Shown here: positions 16,699-24,860 of the stretch, piece by piece
How the letters are laid out: the number at the start of each line of letters is the position of its first letter
How positions within the stretch are numbered: the stretch's first letter is position 1
Source of the DNA: Acidimicrobiales bacterium
GTDB lineage: Bacteria; Actinomycetota; Acidimicrobiia; Acidimicrobiales; SZUA-35
NCBI GenBank assembly: GCA_020630195.1
Contig: JAHDBV010000010.1
Span: 38,665-78,702 of the forward strand
Length of the DNA stretch: 40,038 nt
Direction of reading: 5' to 3'
Position numbers and translations under genes: made by a program
The notes under the pieces: model-generated
Told to the model about the DNA's origin: nothing
Seen by the model: only the letters and a program-made list of their open reading frames with translations
Databases searched by the model: none

Positions 16699-17067
16699 TC
16701 AGCCGTCGAGCCCGACGCTCTCCTCGAGGCCGACCTCGTCGAGGTCGTCGTCGATCGTCGAGACGTCCGAGACGCCGCCGGTGAGCTGCACGAACGGATC
16801 GCGCGGGGCGGCAGGTGGATCCCACACCACGGGTTCGTCGGGGATCTCCACGGACCCGTCGTCGACGTCGAGGTCGTCGTCCGAGCGGTCGAGGTCACCG
16901 TCCGAGCCGTCGATGCCGGGCTCGGCCGGGAGCGGGTCGTCCTCGGTGAAGGCGATCGGATCGAGGCCGACCGTCTCCTCCACCGGCCCACCACCGCCGC
17001 GGAGCAGGGTGAAGGCACCGACGGCGAGGGTCAGGGCGAGCACGACGAGGAGCTTCTTCGACACCAT
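16699..17067 (-). CDS. Small acidic single-pass membrane protein in the PilP position
   Basis: A 122-residue protein with an N-terminal membrane anchor (KKLLVVLALTLAVGAFTLL), then a long Asp/Glu-rich linker and a C-terminal segment containing PRDPFVQLTGG. The order PilM-PilN-PilO-this gene, the single anchor and the RDPF motif recall PilP, the lipoprotein that links the alignment complex to the secretin in Gram-negative bacteria. Here there is no lipobox and no secretin, so the likeness is positional. The ATG overlaps the PilO stop by 1 nt (TGATG). It is probably an accessory of the pilus inner-membrane subcomplex; this is inference. Confidence 0.75.
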   Translation of the reverse strand: MVSKKLLVVLALTLAVGAFTLLRGGGGPVEETVGLDPIAFTEDDPLPAEPGIDGSDGDLDRSDDDLDVDDGSVEIPDEPVVWDPPAAPRDPFVQLTGGVSDVSTIDDDLDEVGLEESVGLDG

Positions 17068-17756
17068 CAGCCGTCACCTTCCAACACCGGGTCGAGCGCA
17101 TCGGCGAAGTCGTCGTCGCCCTCGGCGAACTCGTCCGCGAACTCGTCGTCGAAGGCGAAGGGATCCTCGGAGGGGTCGACGGCCGCTTCGGCGGTGGTGA
17201 ACAGACGGAACGAGAGGTCGAGGGTCACGAACCCGGTCGCCTCCTCGTCGGCGGCGATCGACAACGAGTCGATCACCACGAGCCGGTCGGCGGCGTTGAG
17301 GTCGTCGACGAAGGGCAACACCTGGGCGTAGGTGCCCCGCCCGGTCACCGAGACCGGGATGGCGCTCACCCCGTTCGGCAGGGTCTGGTTGCCGGTGGCG
17401 GCGCCGGTCAGGTCGAGCGGTGCGACCTGGTCGATGGAGACACCGCGCTCGGCGGCGAGGGCGTGGAGCGAGCGTACGAACGCGTCGATGGACACGTCGT
17501 CGGGGATGGCGCCGTCGAACGCCGCCTCGACATCGGCCACCACGTCGAGCGGGGTGAGTTCGCTCCGGGCTCCGATCTCGGCGGCCAGGCTGGCCTGTTC
17601 GGTCCGGGCGGCGAGCACCCGGTCGTCGGCGTCGGTCTGCTCACCGCCGGTGACGACGACGGCGAGCGCGACCCAGACCGCGAACACGGCGACGAGCGGT
17701 GCGAACACGACCACCAGGGTGCGTCTGGTGCGCAGGCGTTCGACGAGGAGGCTCAT
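17067..17756 (-). CDS. PilO-like type IV pilus alignment subcomplex protein
   Basis: A 229-residue bitopic membrane protein. A short cytoplasmic head (MSLLVERLRTRR) is followed by one membrane helix (about residues 13-37), a coiled-coil-prone segment, and a ferredoxin-like domain with TYAQVLPFVDDLNAADRLVVIDSLSI, which is the PilO-typical region. The tail from ~190 is very acidic (FDDEFADEFAEGDDDFADAL). PilO pairs with PilN to set the pilus machine in the membrane. Its ATG overlaps the upstream PilMN stop (ATGA) and its stop overlaps the next ATG, giving a tightly coupled operon. Confidence 0.85.
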   Translation of the reverse strand: MSLLVERLRTRRTLVVVFAPLVAVFAVWVALAVVVTGGEQTDADDRVLAARTEQASLAAEIGARSELTPLDVVADVEAAFDGAIPDDVSIDAFVRSLHALAAERGVSIDQVAPLDLTGAATGNQTLPNGVSAIPVSVTGRGTYAQVLPFVDDLNAADRLVVIDSLSIAADEEATGFVTLDLSFRLFTTAEAAVDPSEDPFAFDDEFADEFAEGDDDFADALDPVLEGDG

Positions 17757-19447
17757 GGCGCTTCGTCCTCGAAGGCGAGCGACAGGGGTGCGGGTGTGTT
17801 GCCGAGTCGCAGGTTCTCGGTGCGGACGAGGTCGGTCAGGGCGGCGTCGACGTTGAACACCGCCCCCACACGTTCATCCGCGCCGTAGGGCCCGTACGCC
17901 GACTGCGACAGCCACACACCGCCCACGCCGTCGATCTCGGCGATGGCGGTGAGCCATCGGCCGACACCGTCGAGGTCGTCGGCGACACCGGCGATCGTGA
18001 GCAGCGCGACCGGCTCGGCGCCGGTGTAGCCGGTGGGTGTCTCACCGAGGCCGGCTCGCCGGACGTCGATGCTGAGCAACGCGGAGTCGGTCGGCATCGC
18101 CTCGGCGATCTGGCGGATGACGACGGTCATCGAGATCTGGTCGCCGTCGAGCCCGGCGAGTGCGGCCCGGTCGGCCTGGTAGGCGACCTCGACGAGCTGC
18201 TCGTCGGCGAGGTCGCTGAGCTGGGACAACATGACACCGTTCTGGAGCTCGATGCGCTCGGCCTCGGCGATGGTGTCCTCCACGATCACCTGCCGGGCCG
18301 TGAGGCTCGTGACCGCCATGAGTGCGGCGAGGACGAACGCGGCGGCCGCGACGCCGAGGACGAGACGGTCGATGGCTCGGACGGACTGGGTCCGGGAGGT
18401 CACCCGGAGGGGTGGACGGTCGAGCTCGTTGCGTCGGGCCGACAGGGCGACACCGAAGGCGGCGTCGAACTTGGAGGGCTCGACGTCGGGGTCGTGCCAA
18501 CCGTCGGGCACGGCACAGGTCTCGGCGTCGAGGGCGAGTGCGAGCGAGAGACCGTCGAGGAGTCCGTCGGCGCCGGCCTGTGCACCGCCGACCACGACGT
18601 TGGTGACGGGGCGCTGGTCGACGTCGGTCTGATGGAAGCGGATCGTGCGGGCGACGCTCTCGACCGCGACGTCGACGCCGGGGGCTTCGACCTTCGCGTC
18701 GGTGTCGCTCTGGCCACCGTCGCGGGCTCGGAACCCGTCGAGGGCGGCGAGTTGCGACTCGATCTCGCTCGCGACCGAATCGGAGCCGAGCCCCACACCG
18801 ATCGTGAGCGAACGGGCGAACAGGATGCCGTCGCCGTCGTGCACGAGGACGTCGGTGACGTCTTCGCTCACCCGCACGTAGGCTCCGAGGCCGTCCTCGA
18901 CGCGGTGCCGGTCGGTGGCGCGGGCGGCCCGCAGGAGTGCGGTACCGAGGAGCTCGGTGCCGACGAGTTTCAGCTTCGCGGCACCGGCGAGCTCCCGGAG
19001 CGTCTCGAGCGTCGACTCACGCACGGCGACGGCGACGATGTCGTTCTCGGGAACGGCGTCGTCCTCGCGCCGGTGCTGGCGTTCCGGCAGCACCGTGTGG
19101 TCGACCATGGCTTCGTCGGGCGGATAGCTGATCAGCTCGCCGAGGTCGTAGCGGATCGCCTCGGCCAGTTCGGACGACGACAGCGCGGGCAGCGTGATCC
19201 GACGGATCGTCGCGAGTCGGTTGTCGATCGCGATGACGACGTTGCGGGTGCCGAATCCGGCGCTCTCCCAGAAGGTGCGGAGCTCGTCGGCGAGTCCGCG
19301 GAGATCGAGGATCTCGCCGCGCTCGACCAGCCCGGCCTCGAGATGGTGCACGGCGGCGGTGTGGAATTCGATCTCGCCACGGCGCGGGATCTCCACAGCC
19401 TCGATGGCCGTGTCCCGGATGACGAGGCCGACGACGTCGTCAGCCAT
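17753..19447 (-). CDS. pilM: PilM-PilN fusion protein (type IV pilus inner-membrane platform)
   Basis: A 564-residue protein combining two normally separate pilus proteins. Residues 1 to about 340 are PilM-like (actin-fold): NRLATIRRITLPALSSSELA, then AIRYDLGELISYPPDEAMVD, and a late glycine loop VVVGGAQAGADGL (285-297). Residues 360-382 form one membrane helix, followed by a periplasm-side PilN-like domain to 564, with a coiled-coil (about 390-430). The PilM phosphate-1 motif, usually GxDIGSxxVK, reads GLVIRDTAIE, so ATP binding may be altered. In other systems PilM binds the cytoplasmic tail of PilN; here the two are covalently joined. It is the first gene of the operon and diverges from the minor-pilin genes. 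Confidence 0.88.
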   Translation of the reverse strand: MADDVVGLVIRDTAIEAVEIPRRGEIEFHTAAVHHLEAGLVERGEILDLRGLADELRTFWESAGFGTRNVVIAIDNRLATIRRITLPALSSSELAEAIRYDLGELISYPPDEAMVDHTVLPERQHRREDDAVPENDIVAVAVRESTLETLRELAGAAKLKLVGTELLGTALLRAARATDRHRVEDGLGAYVRVSEDVTDVLVHDGDGILFARSLTIGVGLGSDSVASEIESQLAALDGFRARDGGQSDTDAKVEAPGVDVAVESVARTIRFHQTDVDQRPVTNVVVGGAQAGADGLLDGLSLALALDAETCAVPDGWHDPDVEPSKFDAAFGVALSARRNELDRPPLRVTSRTQSVRAIDRLVLGVAAAAFVLAALMAVTSLTARQVIVEDTIAEAERIELQNGVMLSQLSDLADEQLVEVAYQADRAALAGLDGDQISMTVVIRQIAEAMPTDSALLSIDVRRAGLGETPTGYTGAEPVALLTIAGVADDLDGVGRWLTAIAEIDGVGGVWLSQSAYGPYGADERVGAVFNVDAALTDLVRTENLRLGNTPAPLSLAFEDEAP

Positions 19448-19550
19448 GGGTCACCGCTCGGTGCTGGTGGTCGGGGCGCACCCGGCTCCATCGGCCGTCG
19501 GTGCCGGTCCATGAGGCCGAGCTGGGCGGATCCACCGGCCACCGACCGGG

Positions 19551-19569
19551 CCGAACGACCTCAGTTCGG
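19551..19569. promoter_or_regulatory. Inverted repeat between divergent pilus operons
   Basis: CCGAAC and GTTCGG pair around 7 nt within the 147-bp region separating the PilMN operon from the minor-pilin operon. The flanks GGGCC and GGGGCCC extend the symmetry imperfectly. It could be a shared operator; no clear -10/-35 pair was found here. Confidence 0.3.
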
Positions 19570-19594
19570 GGCCCTCGCGTGCCGATGGACACCC

Positions 19595-20104
19595 ATGCGC
19601 ACCGTTGGCCACGACTCCGAGACGCGTGCGCCCCGTGTCGCCGAGCGGGGTCTGTCCATCGTCGAGATGCTCGTGGCCACCCTGCTGCTCGCCATCGGTG
19701 TGGCCGCCACGACGATGGTGTTCGCCTCGGCCTCCGACGCCACGTTCGTGGCCGAGACACGATCGGACGCCAACCGGCTGGCGGAGACCGAGGTCGAACG
19801 GCTCCGGGCGCTCGACGCCGACCGGGTCGGCTTCGACCCGGCCACCCCCGGGTTCCGACCGCGGATCGACGGGGCCACCACCGTCGTCGTCGCCGGGAGC
19901 ACGATGCGGCCCAGCCGCACCGAAACGGTCGAGTCGATCGACTTCACCGTCGCGACCGAGGTCACCTGGGAGTCCGTCACGGTCGCTGGTGTCACCACCG
20001 ACGAGGCCTACAAGCGGGTGCGCGTCGAGGTGTCCTGGACCGATCGTCTCGGCGCCCACGCGGTCGAACGGGTCACGGCGCTGCGACCGGAGCTCGGCTC
20101 ATGA
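19595..20104 (+). CDS. PilV-like minor prepilin
   Basis: A 169-residue type IV prepilin-like protein. After a 19-residue basic leader, the cleavage site AERG|LSIVEMLVATLLLAIG has Gly at -1 and Glu at +5, as required by prepilin peptidase. A hydrophobic helix is followed by a Thr/Val-rich globular domain. The length and the LSIVEMLVA motif match PilV/GspI-like minor pilins thought to sit at the pilus tip. The start ATG gives MRTVGHDSETR. Its stop overlaps the next gene by 4 bp (ATGA). Confidence 0.85.
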   Translation: MRTVGHDSETRAPRVAERGLSIVEMLVATLLLAIGVAATTMVFASASDATFVAETRSDANRLAETEVERLRALDADRVGFDPATPGFRPRIDGATTVVVAGSTMRPSRTETVESIDFTVATEVTWESVTVAGVTTDEAYKRVRVEVSWTDRLGAHAVERVTALRPELGS

Positions 20105-20703
20105 CCGCGCGATCGACCCGCCGTCGCGAACGCGGCACGAGCCTCTCCGAGGTCATGACCGTGGTGGCGATCTCCGCGATCCTGCTCGTGCCGTTGCTGG
20201 CGGTCCTGCGGTCGTCGTTGTCGATCCAGGCCGAGCAGAACGAACGCATCGATCAACGAGCCGACCTCGATCGCACCCTCGATCAGCTCGGTCTCGACAT
20301 CCGCCGCGCCCGCCTCGCCGTCACCGGGAACGGTCCGGTCGGTGCCGGCTCGTCGTCCGACGAGGTGTTGATGCTCGAACGGCTCGACGTGTCGGGTGCC
20401 GCCGAGGTCATCCGATGGCGTCTCGACGCCGACCACCTCGTCCGGTTCACGATCCAGGGAGCGGCCGACACCGAACGGGATCGCAGCGACGTCCTCGTCG
20501 GCCTCGATCCCGACGCCGCCCCCTTCCGCTTCCTCGACGCCGCCGGCGCCTCGCTCGATCCGTTCACCGTTCCGGCCGAGCAGCTCGCCGCCTGCGCGAC
20601 CGCGATCGAGATCTCCCTCGAGGTGGTTGGTGTCGAACGCACCCGCGACGACGTCGCGCTCTACGCCCTCGGCCATTCCACCGACGTCGAGTGTGTGTCG
20701 TGA
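20101..20703 (+). CDS. PilW-like minor prepilin
   Basis: A 200-residue prepilin-like protein. A 12-residue basic leader ends in RERG|TSLSEVMTVVAISAILLV, with Gly at -1 and Glu at +5. The body resembles PilW/GspJ-type pseudopilins: QNERIDQRADLDRTLDQLGL, then a beta-rich domain with RWRLDADHLVRFTI. Two cysteines (in LAACAT and VECVS) could form a disulfide. It is the second of three coupled minor-pilin genes; its stop TGA shares one base with the next ATG. Confidence 0.85.
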   Translation: MTARSTRRRERGTSLSEVMTVVAISAILLVPLLAVLRSSLSIQAEQNERIDQRADLDRTLDQLGLDIRRARLAVTGNGPVGAGSSSDEVLMLERLDVSGAAEVIRWRLDADHLVRFTIQGAADTERDRSDVLVGLDPDAAPFRFLDAAGASLDPFTVPAEQLAACATAIEISLEVVGVERTRDDVALYALGHSTDVECVS

Positions 20704-21761
20704 TGGCCCGGGCCCGCACGTTTGCCGCCGAACGTGGTGGTGTGGCGATCACCATGATCGTGCTGATGGTGGTGGTCCTCGCATCCGGCGCGCTCGTGGT
20801 GCGAAGCCTCGACGGACTCCGTGACACCCGGCGCGACGGTGAGCGGGCCGGTGCGACCGCAGCGGTCGAGGTCGCCCTCGCCGAAGCCCTCGCCCGGATC
20901 GACCTCGGCCAGGCCACGAGCTTCACCGGCTCCGACGTCGTCTCGGCCGGGACCCCCGACGAGATGCCGATCCTGTGGGACGCCGTACGCAACGCGGATG
21001 GCAGCTGGTCGGTCTACGCCGAGGCCGGCGTCGACGACGCCCGCCGGGCCGCGCAGGCCCGGGTCGCCCGGGAGATCGCTCCCCCACGCACCCTCTTCGC
21101 CGTCGACGAGCTCCGCCTCGATCGCAACGCCGGCGTGATCGAAGGCACCGTCGGCACGAACGGACGACTCAAGGCGATCGCGTCCGACCTCGGTGACCAG
21201 CAGGATCTCGCCGGGCCCGCCGCGACCTGCGTCGGCTGCGACAACCCGATCGTGCTCGCCACTCCGGTGGAGATCGACGACATCGTCGTGCCGGCGGCGC
21301 CGATCCGGTCGTGCCCGACCGACGCCGAGTTCCGCGGCACCATCGACGGCGCCGGCGGTGTGCCGATCGTCTGCCTCGACCCGTCGACGCCCGTGACGTT
21401 CATCGGGATCGTCGAGGTCGTCAACGGACCACTGCACGTCCACGTCGGGCCCGACGTCGACGTCGTGCTCGACGGCGCCCAGATCAACGTCGACCTCGAC
21501 GCCTCCCAGCTCCGGCTCGTCATCGACGACAACGGCACCGGGGCGACGTTCAGCGCCGAGACCACCCTCATGAAGGGCGTCATCGAGGCCCCCGGTCGCA
21601 CGCTGGAGACGGAGGGCTTCGCACTCCGTGGCTCGCTGCTCATCGGCACCTACCGCCAGCCCGGAGGCGGGCTGTTGACGATGGACGACGACGCGGCCAT
21701 CGCCGACACCGGCGACGTGTCGTTCCGACTCGTCGGTTGGGAACCCGTCACCCCACGCTGA
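20703..21761 (+). CDS. PilX-like pilus protein with long beta-rich C-terminal domain
   Basis: A 352-residue protein whose N-terminus (basic leader to Gly13, then a helix VAITMIVLMVVVLASGALVV) resembles PilX N-terminal domains and lacks Glu at +5, as tip-type pseudopilins such as GspK/PilX often do. The mature part is much longer than the flanking minor pilins. From about residue 230 it has repeating short strands (VTFIGIVEVV, LHVHVGPDVDVVLDGAQI, ALRGSLLIGTY) suggestive of a beta-helix or adhesin-like fold. A CVGC motif lies near the middle. The third gene of the divergent operon; a tip adhesin or assembly initiator role is inferred. Confidence 0.75.
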   Translation: MARARTFAAERGGVAITMIVLMVVVLASGALVVRSLDGLRDTRRDGERAGATAAVEVALAEALARIDLGQATSFTGSDVVSAGTPDEMPILWDAVRNADGSWSVYAEAGVDDARRAAQARVAREIAPPRTLFAVDELRLDRNAGVIEGTVGTNGRLKAIASDLGDQQDLAGPAATCVGCDNPIVLATPVEIDDIVVPAAPIRSCPTDAEFRGTIDGAGGVPIVCLDPSTPVTFIGIVEVVNGPLHVHVGPDVDVVLDGAQINVDLDASQLRLVIDDNGTGATFSAETTLMKGVIEAPGRTLETEGFALRGSLLIGTYRQPGGGLLTMDDDAAIADTGDVSFRLVGWEPVTPR

Positions 21762-21795
21762 CTCCCGAATCCCGTCCGGCGGGGCGGAGCGGCGC

Positions 21796-23556
21796 TCAGC
21801 CGGTGATGCGGAGCAGTTCCTCGAGGGACGTGAGGCCGGAGGCGACCTTCGTGATCCCGTCGTGACGCAGGGTCGACAGGCCCTGTGCCACGGCGAGCGC
21901 CTCGACCTCGTCGGCCGGGGCCCGCTGGAGGATGAGTTCGGCCAGCTCGTCGGTCATCAACATGACCTCGTGGATGGCGAAGCGCCCGCGGTAGCCGGTG
22001 TGGCCACACGCCTCGCAGCCGGCCGGATGGAACAGCTCGATCGGGCCGTCGGCGAAGAACGACTCGGGGATGCCGGCGTCGATGCCCTTCTCCTCGGTCA
22101 TCTCCCGACCGATGCGGCATCGATCGCAGAGCCGTCGAGCCAGGCGCTGGGCGACCACGGCGGTGACGGCGGAGGTCACGAGGAACGGCTCGACGCCCAT
22201 CTCGATGAGGCGCATCGGGGTCGAGGCGGAGTTGTTCGTGTGCAGGGTCGACAGCACGAGGTGGCCGGTGAGTGACGCCTCGACCGCGATCGTCGCGGTC
22301 TCGCCGTCGCGGATCTCGCCGACGAGCATCACGTCGGGGTCGGCTCGCAGGAAGGCACGCAGGGCGTTGGCGAAGCTGAGGCCGGCCTTCGGGTTGACCT
22401 GGACCTGCTTGACGCCCGCCATCCGACGCTCCACCGGATCCTCGACGGTCACGATGTTGCGGGTCGAGTCCTTCAGCTCCTCGATGGCGCCGTAGAGCGT
22501 GGTCGACTTGCCCGAGCCGGTGGGACCGGTGACGAGGATGGCGCCCCACGGGCGTTCGATGGCGCTGTGGAGGCGTTCGAGTTGGTTCGGCAGGAACCCG
22601 AGGCCGGACAGGCCGGTGCCGAGGTCGTCGTTGCGCAGGATCCGCAGCACCGCGGCTTCGCCGTGCACGGTCGGCAGGGTCACGACACGGAGGTCGACGC
22701 TCTGGTCGCCGACGGTCGTGGTGACTCGTCCGTCCTGCGGGAGGCGGCGCTCGGCGATGTCGATGTCGGCCATCACCTTCACCCGGGAGATGATCCCGTT
22801 CTGGAGCGAGCGGGGCGGCGACATCGCCTCGTGCAACACGCCGTCGACACGGAATCGGATGCGGAGGTTGTCGGCCGTCGGTTCGATGTGGACGTCGGAC
22901 GCCCGCTCCTGCACCGCCTTGGACAGCAGGAGCTCGACGAACTTGACGATCGGTGCCTTCTCCTCGACCGAGATCGTCTCGGTCGGGGCCTCCTCGACGG
23001 GCGCATTCGCGGCGGCGTTGTCGACGGCGGCTTCGATGGCCTCCTGGACACGGCTGTCGGAGTGGCCGAGACGGTCGATGACGGCGTGGATCTGGCGTCC
23101 GTCGGCCATGACCGGACGGACCCGCTCGCCCAGGGCGGAGCGGATGTCGTCGAGCGCCAGCACGTCGGCCGGGTTGGCCATCGCCACGACGATGCGGCCC
23201 TCGCTGCGCCACACCGGGATCGCCCGGTGGCGACGGGAGAGGTGCACGGGCACGGCCTGGGTGAGTTCCGCGTCGAGTGCGTGGTCGTCGAGGTCGACGA
23301 ACTCGAGGTCGTACTGTTCGGCGAGCGCCCGCAGCAGATCGCGGGGTTGCACGTAGCCCTCGCGGAGCAGCACGTCGCCGAGGCGCTCGTTGCCGGCCCG
23401 GGGCAGGTCGAGGGCTTCGGAGATCTGCTCGTCGGTCACGATCCCGAGCTCGACGAGGATCTCGCCGAGTCGTCGACGCGGAGGAGCAGCGGTACGGGTC
23501 ACCCCGGTCCCGTCGGCCCACGAACGCGGATGATGAGCCTGGGCGGGGTTGCTCAT
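21796..23556 (-). CDS. pilB: Type IV pilus assembly ATPase PilB (GspE family)
   Basis: A 586-residue AAA-type secretion ATPase that powers pilus extension. An N-terminal MshEN/T2SSE-N domain (about 28-160) is followed by the motor: EDPVERRMAG (Asp box), Walker A GPTGSGKS (344-351), Walker B LVGEIRDGE (411-419) and a His box TGHLVLSTLHTNNS (430-443). A zinc tetracysteine site is formed by CDRC (477-480) and CEAC (514-517). The ATG gives MSNPAQAHH; its start is only 5 bp from the pilT start on the other strand, so one may be misplaced. A GTG at 23502 (VTRTAAPPRR, 568 residues) is the alternative. It is convergent with the PilX-like gene. Confidence 0.95.
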   Translation of the reverse strand: MSNPAQAHHPRSWADGTGVTRTAAPPRRRLGEILVELGIVTDEQISEALDLPRAGNERLGDVLLREGYVQPRDLLRALAEQYDLEFVDLDDHALDAELTQAVPVHLSRRHRAIPVWRSEGRIVVAMANPADVLALDDIRSALGERVRPVMADGRQIHAVIDRLGHSDSRVQEAIEAAVDNAAANAPVEEAPTETISVEEKAPIVKFVELLLSKAVQERASDVHIEPTADNLRIRFRVDGVLHEAMSPPRSLQNGIISRVKVMADIDIAERRLPQDGRVTTTVGDQSVDLRVVTLPTVHGEAAVLRILRNDDLGTGLSGLGFLPNQLERLHSAIERPWGAILVTGPTGSGKSTTLYGAIEELKDSTRNIVTVEDPVERRMAGVKQVQVNPKAGLSFANALRAFLRADPDVMLVGEIRDGETATIAVEASLTGHLVLSTLHTNNSASTPMRLIEMGVEPFLVTSAVTAVVAQRLARRLCDRCRIGREMTEEKGIDAGIPESFFADGPIELFHPAGCEACGHTGYRGRFAIHEVMLMTDELAELILQRAPADEVEALAVAQGLSTLRHDGITKVASGLTSLEELLRITG

Positions 23557-23561
23557 CGGGA

Positions 23562-24860
23562 ATGGGGAGCCGCCGATGGGAGGACGTGCGCGACGACCAC
23601 GCTCCTGCGAACCCGACGCTCGACGCCGAGGCCGAGGCCTGGCTGAGCGAAGCCCTCGGCACCTCGACCGCGGCACCCGCGCCCGCGGGTCGAGTGACGG
23701 CGGAGCAGCCCGCCATGGCGGCGAGCCCACTCGGCGCCACGGGCCCGACGGCCGCACCCCGTGCCGACGACGACGGCCGTGTGGCCGCCGGACAGACGAC
23801 ACTCGCCTCGCTCCTGCAGGCCGCCATCGAGGCCGACGCGTCCGATCTCCATCTGTGTGCCGGCCTCCCCCCGCATGTCCGCACCGCCGGTGCCCTGCGT
23901 CCGCTCGCCGGCCACCCTCCCTTCGGCGCCGACGAACTCGACCGCCTGCTCCAGGCGGCGCTGACGCCGGCCCAGCGGGCCCGGCTCGACGCCTGTGGTG
24001 ATCTCGATCTCGGCATGGCCCTCGGCAAGGGCGTCGACGCCCAGCGTGTCCGCGGCGCCGTCTTCGTCGAGACCGGCTCCCTCTCGGCGGCGTTCCGGGT
24101 GATCCCGAACGTCGTGCCCGACCTCGCCGAGCTCGGCCTGCCCGCCGTGGTCGACCGCCTCGCCGACCTGCCCCGGGGCCTGGTGCTCGTCACCGGCCAG
24201 ACCGGTTCGGGCAAGTCGACGACGCTCGCCGCGATGGTCTCGAAGATCAACCGGCAGCGCAGCGCCCACATCATCACCGTCGAGGACCCGATCGAGTACC
24301 GGCACGCACCGGTGCGGTCCGTGATCCAGCAGCGGGAGGTCGGCGCCGACACCGAGTCGTTCGCCGCCGCCATCCGCCACGCCCTGCGTCAGGACCCCGA
24401 CGTGATCCTGATCGGCGAGCTCCGTGATCTCGAGACGATCCGGACGGCGCTCACGGCGGCCGAGACCGGCCACCTCGTGCTCGCCACACTCCACAGCTCC
24501 GATGCCACGAGTGCCGTCAACCGCGTGATCGACGTGTTCCCCGGCGACCAGCAGTCCCAGATCCGCAGTCAGCTCGCCCTGTCGCTCCAGGGGTCGATCT
24601 CCCAACACCTCGTGCCGTCGCTCCAGGGCGGCCGTGTCGTGGCGACGGAGGTCATGACCTCGAACTCCGCGGTCCGCAACCTCGTGCGCGACGACAAGGT
24701 CCATCTGCTCCGCGGCGTGCTCGAGACGAGCTCGGACGACGGCATGCACACACTCGACCAGTCGCTCGCCTCGCTCGTGCGGCAACGCCGGATCGACGCC
24801 GACCACGCCCGCCGACTCGTGCACGACGCCGGCACCTTCGACGAGTTGGTGCGCCGATGA
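23562..24860 (+). CDS. pilT: Twitching motility / pilus retraction ATPase PilT
   Basis: A 432-residue hexameric ATPase that drives pilus retraction. Motifs are ASDLHLCAGLPPHVR (PAS-like N-domain), Walker A GQTGSGKS (212-219), EDPIEY (241-246), RQDPDVILIGELRD (276-289) and ETGHLVLATLHSSDA (301-315). There is no tetracysteine, which separates PilT from PilB. The first ~80 residues are an Ala/Pro/Thr-rich extension; typical PilT proteins are about 350 residues. The ATG (MGSRRWEDV) is used; a GTG at 23586 preceded closely by GGGAGG is the alternative. It overlaps pilC by 4 bp. Confidence 0.95.
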   Translation: MGSRRWEDVRDDHAPANPTLDAEAEAWLSEALGTSTAAPAPAGRVTAEQPAMAASPLGATGPTAAPRADDDGRVAAGQTTLASLLQAAIEADASDLHLCAGLPPHVRTAGALRPLAGHPPFGADELDRLLQAALTPAQRARLDACGDLDLGMALGKGVDAQRVRGAVFVETGSLSAAFRVIPNVVPDLAELGLPAVVDRLADLPRGLVLVTGQTGSGKSTTLAAMVSKINRQRSAHIITVEDPIEYRHAPVRSVIQQREVGADTESFAAAIRHALRQDPDVILIGELRDLETIRTALTAAETGHLVLATLHSSDATSAVNRVIDVFPGDQQSQIRSQLALSLQGSISQHLVPSLQGGRVVATEVMTSNSAVRNLVRDDKVHLLRGVLETSSDDGMHTLDQSLASLVRQRRIDADHARRLVHDAGTFDELVRR

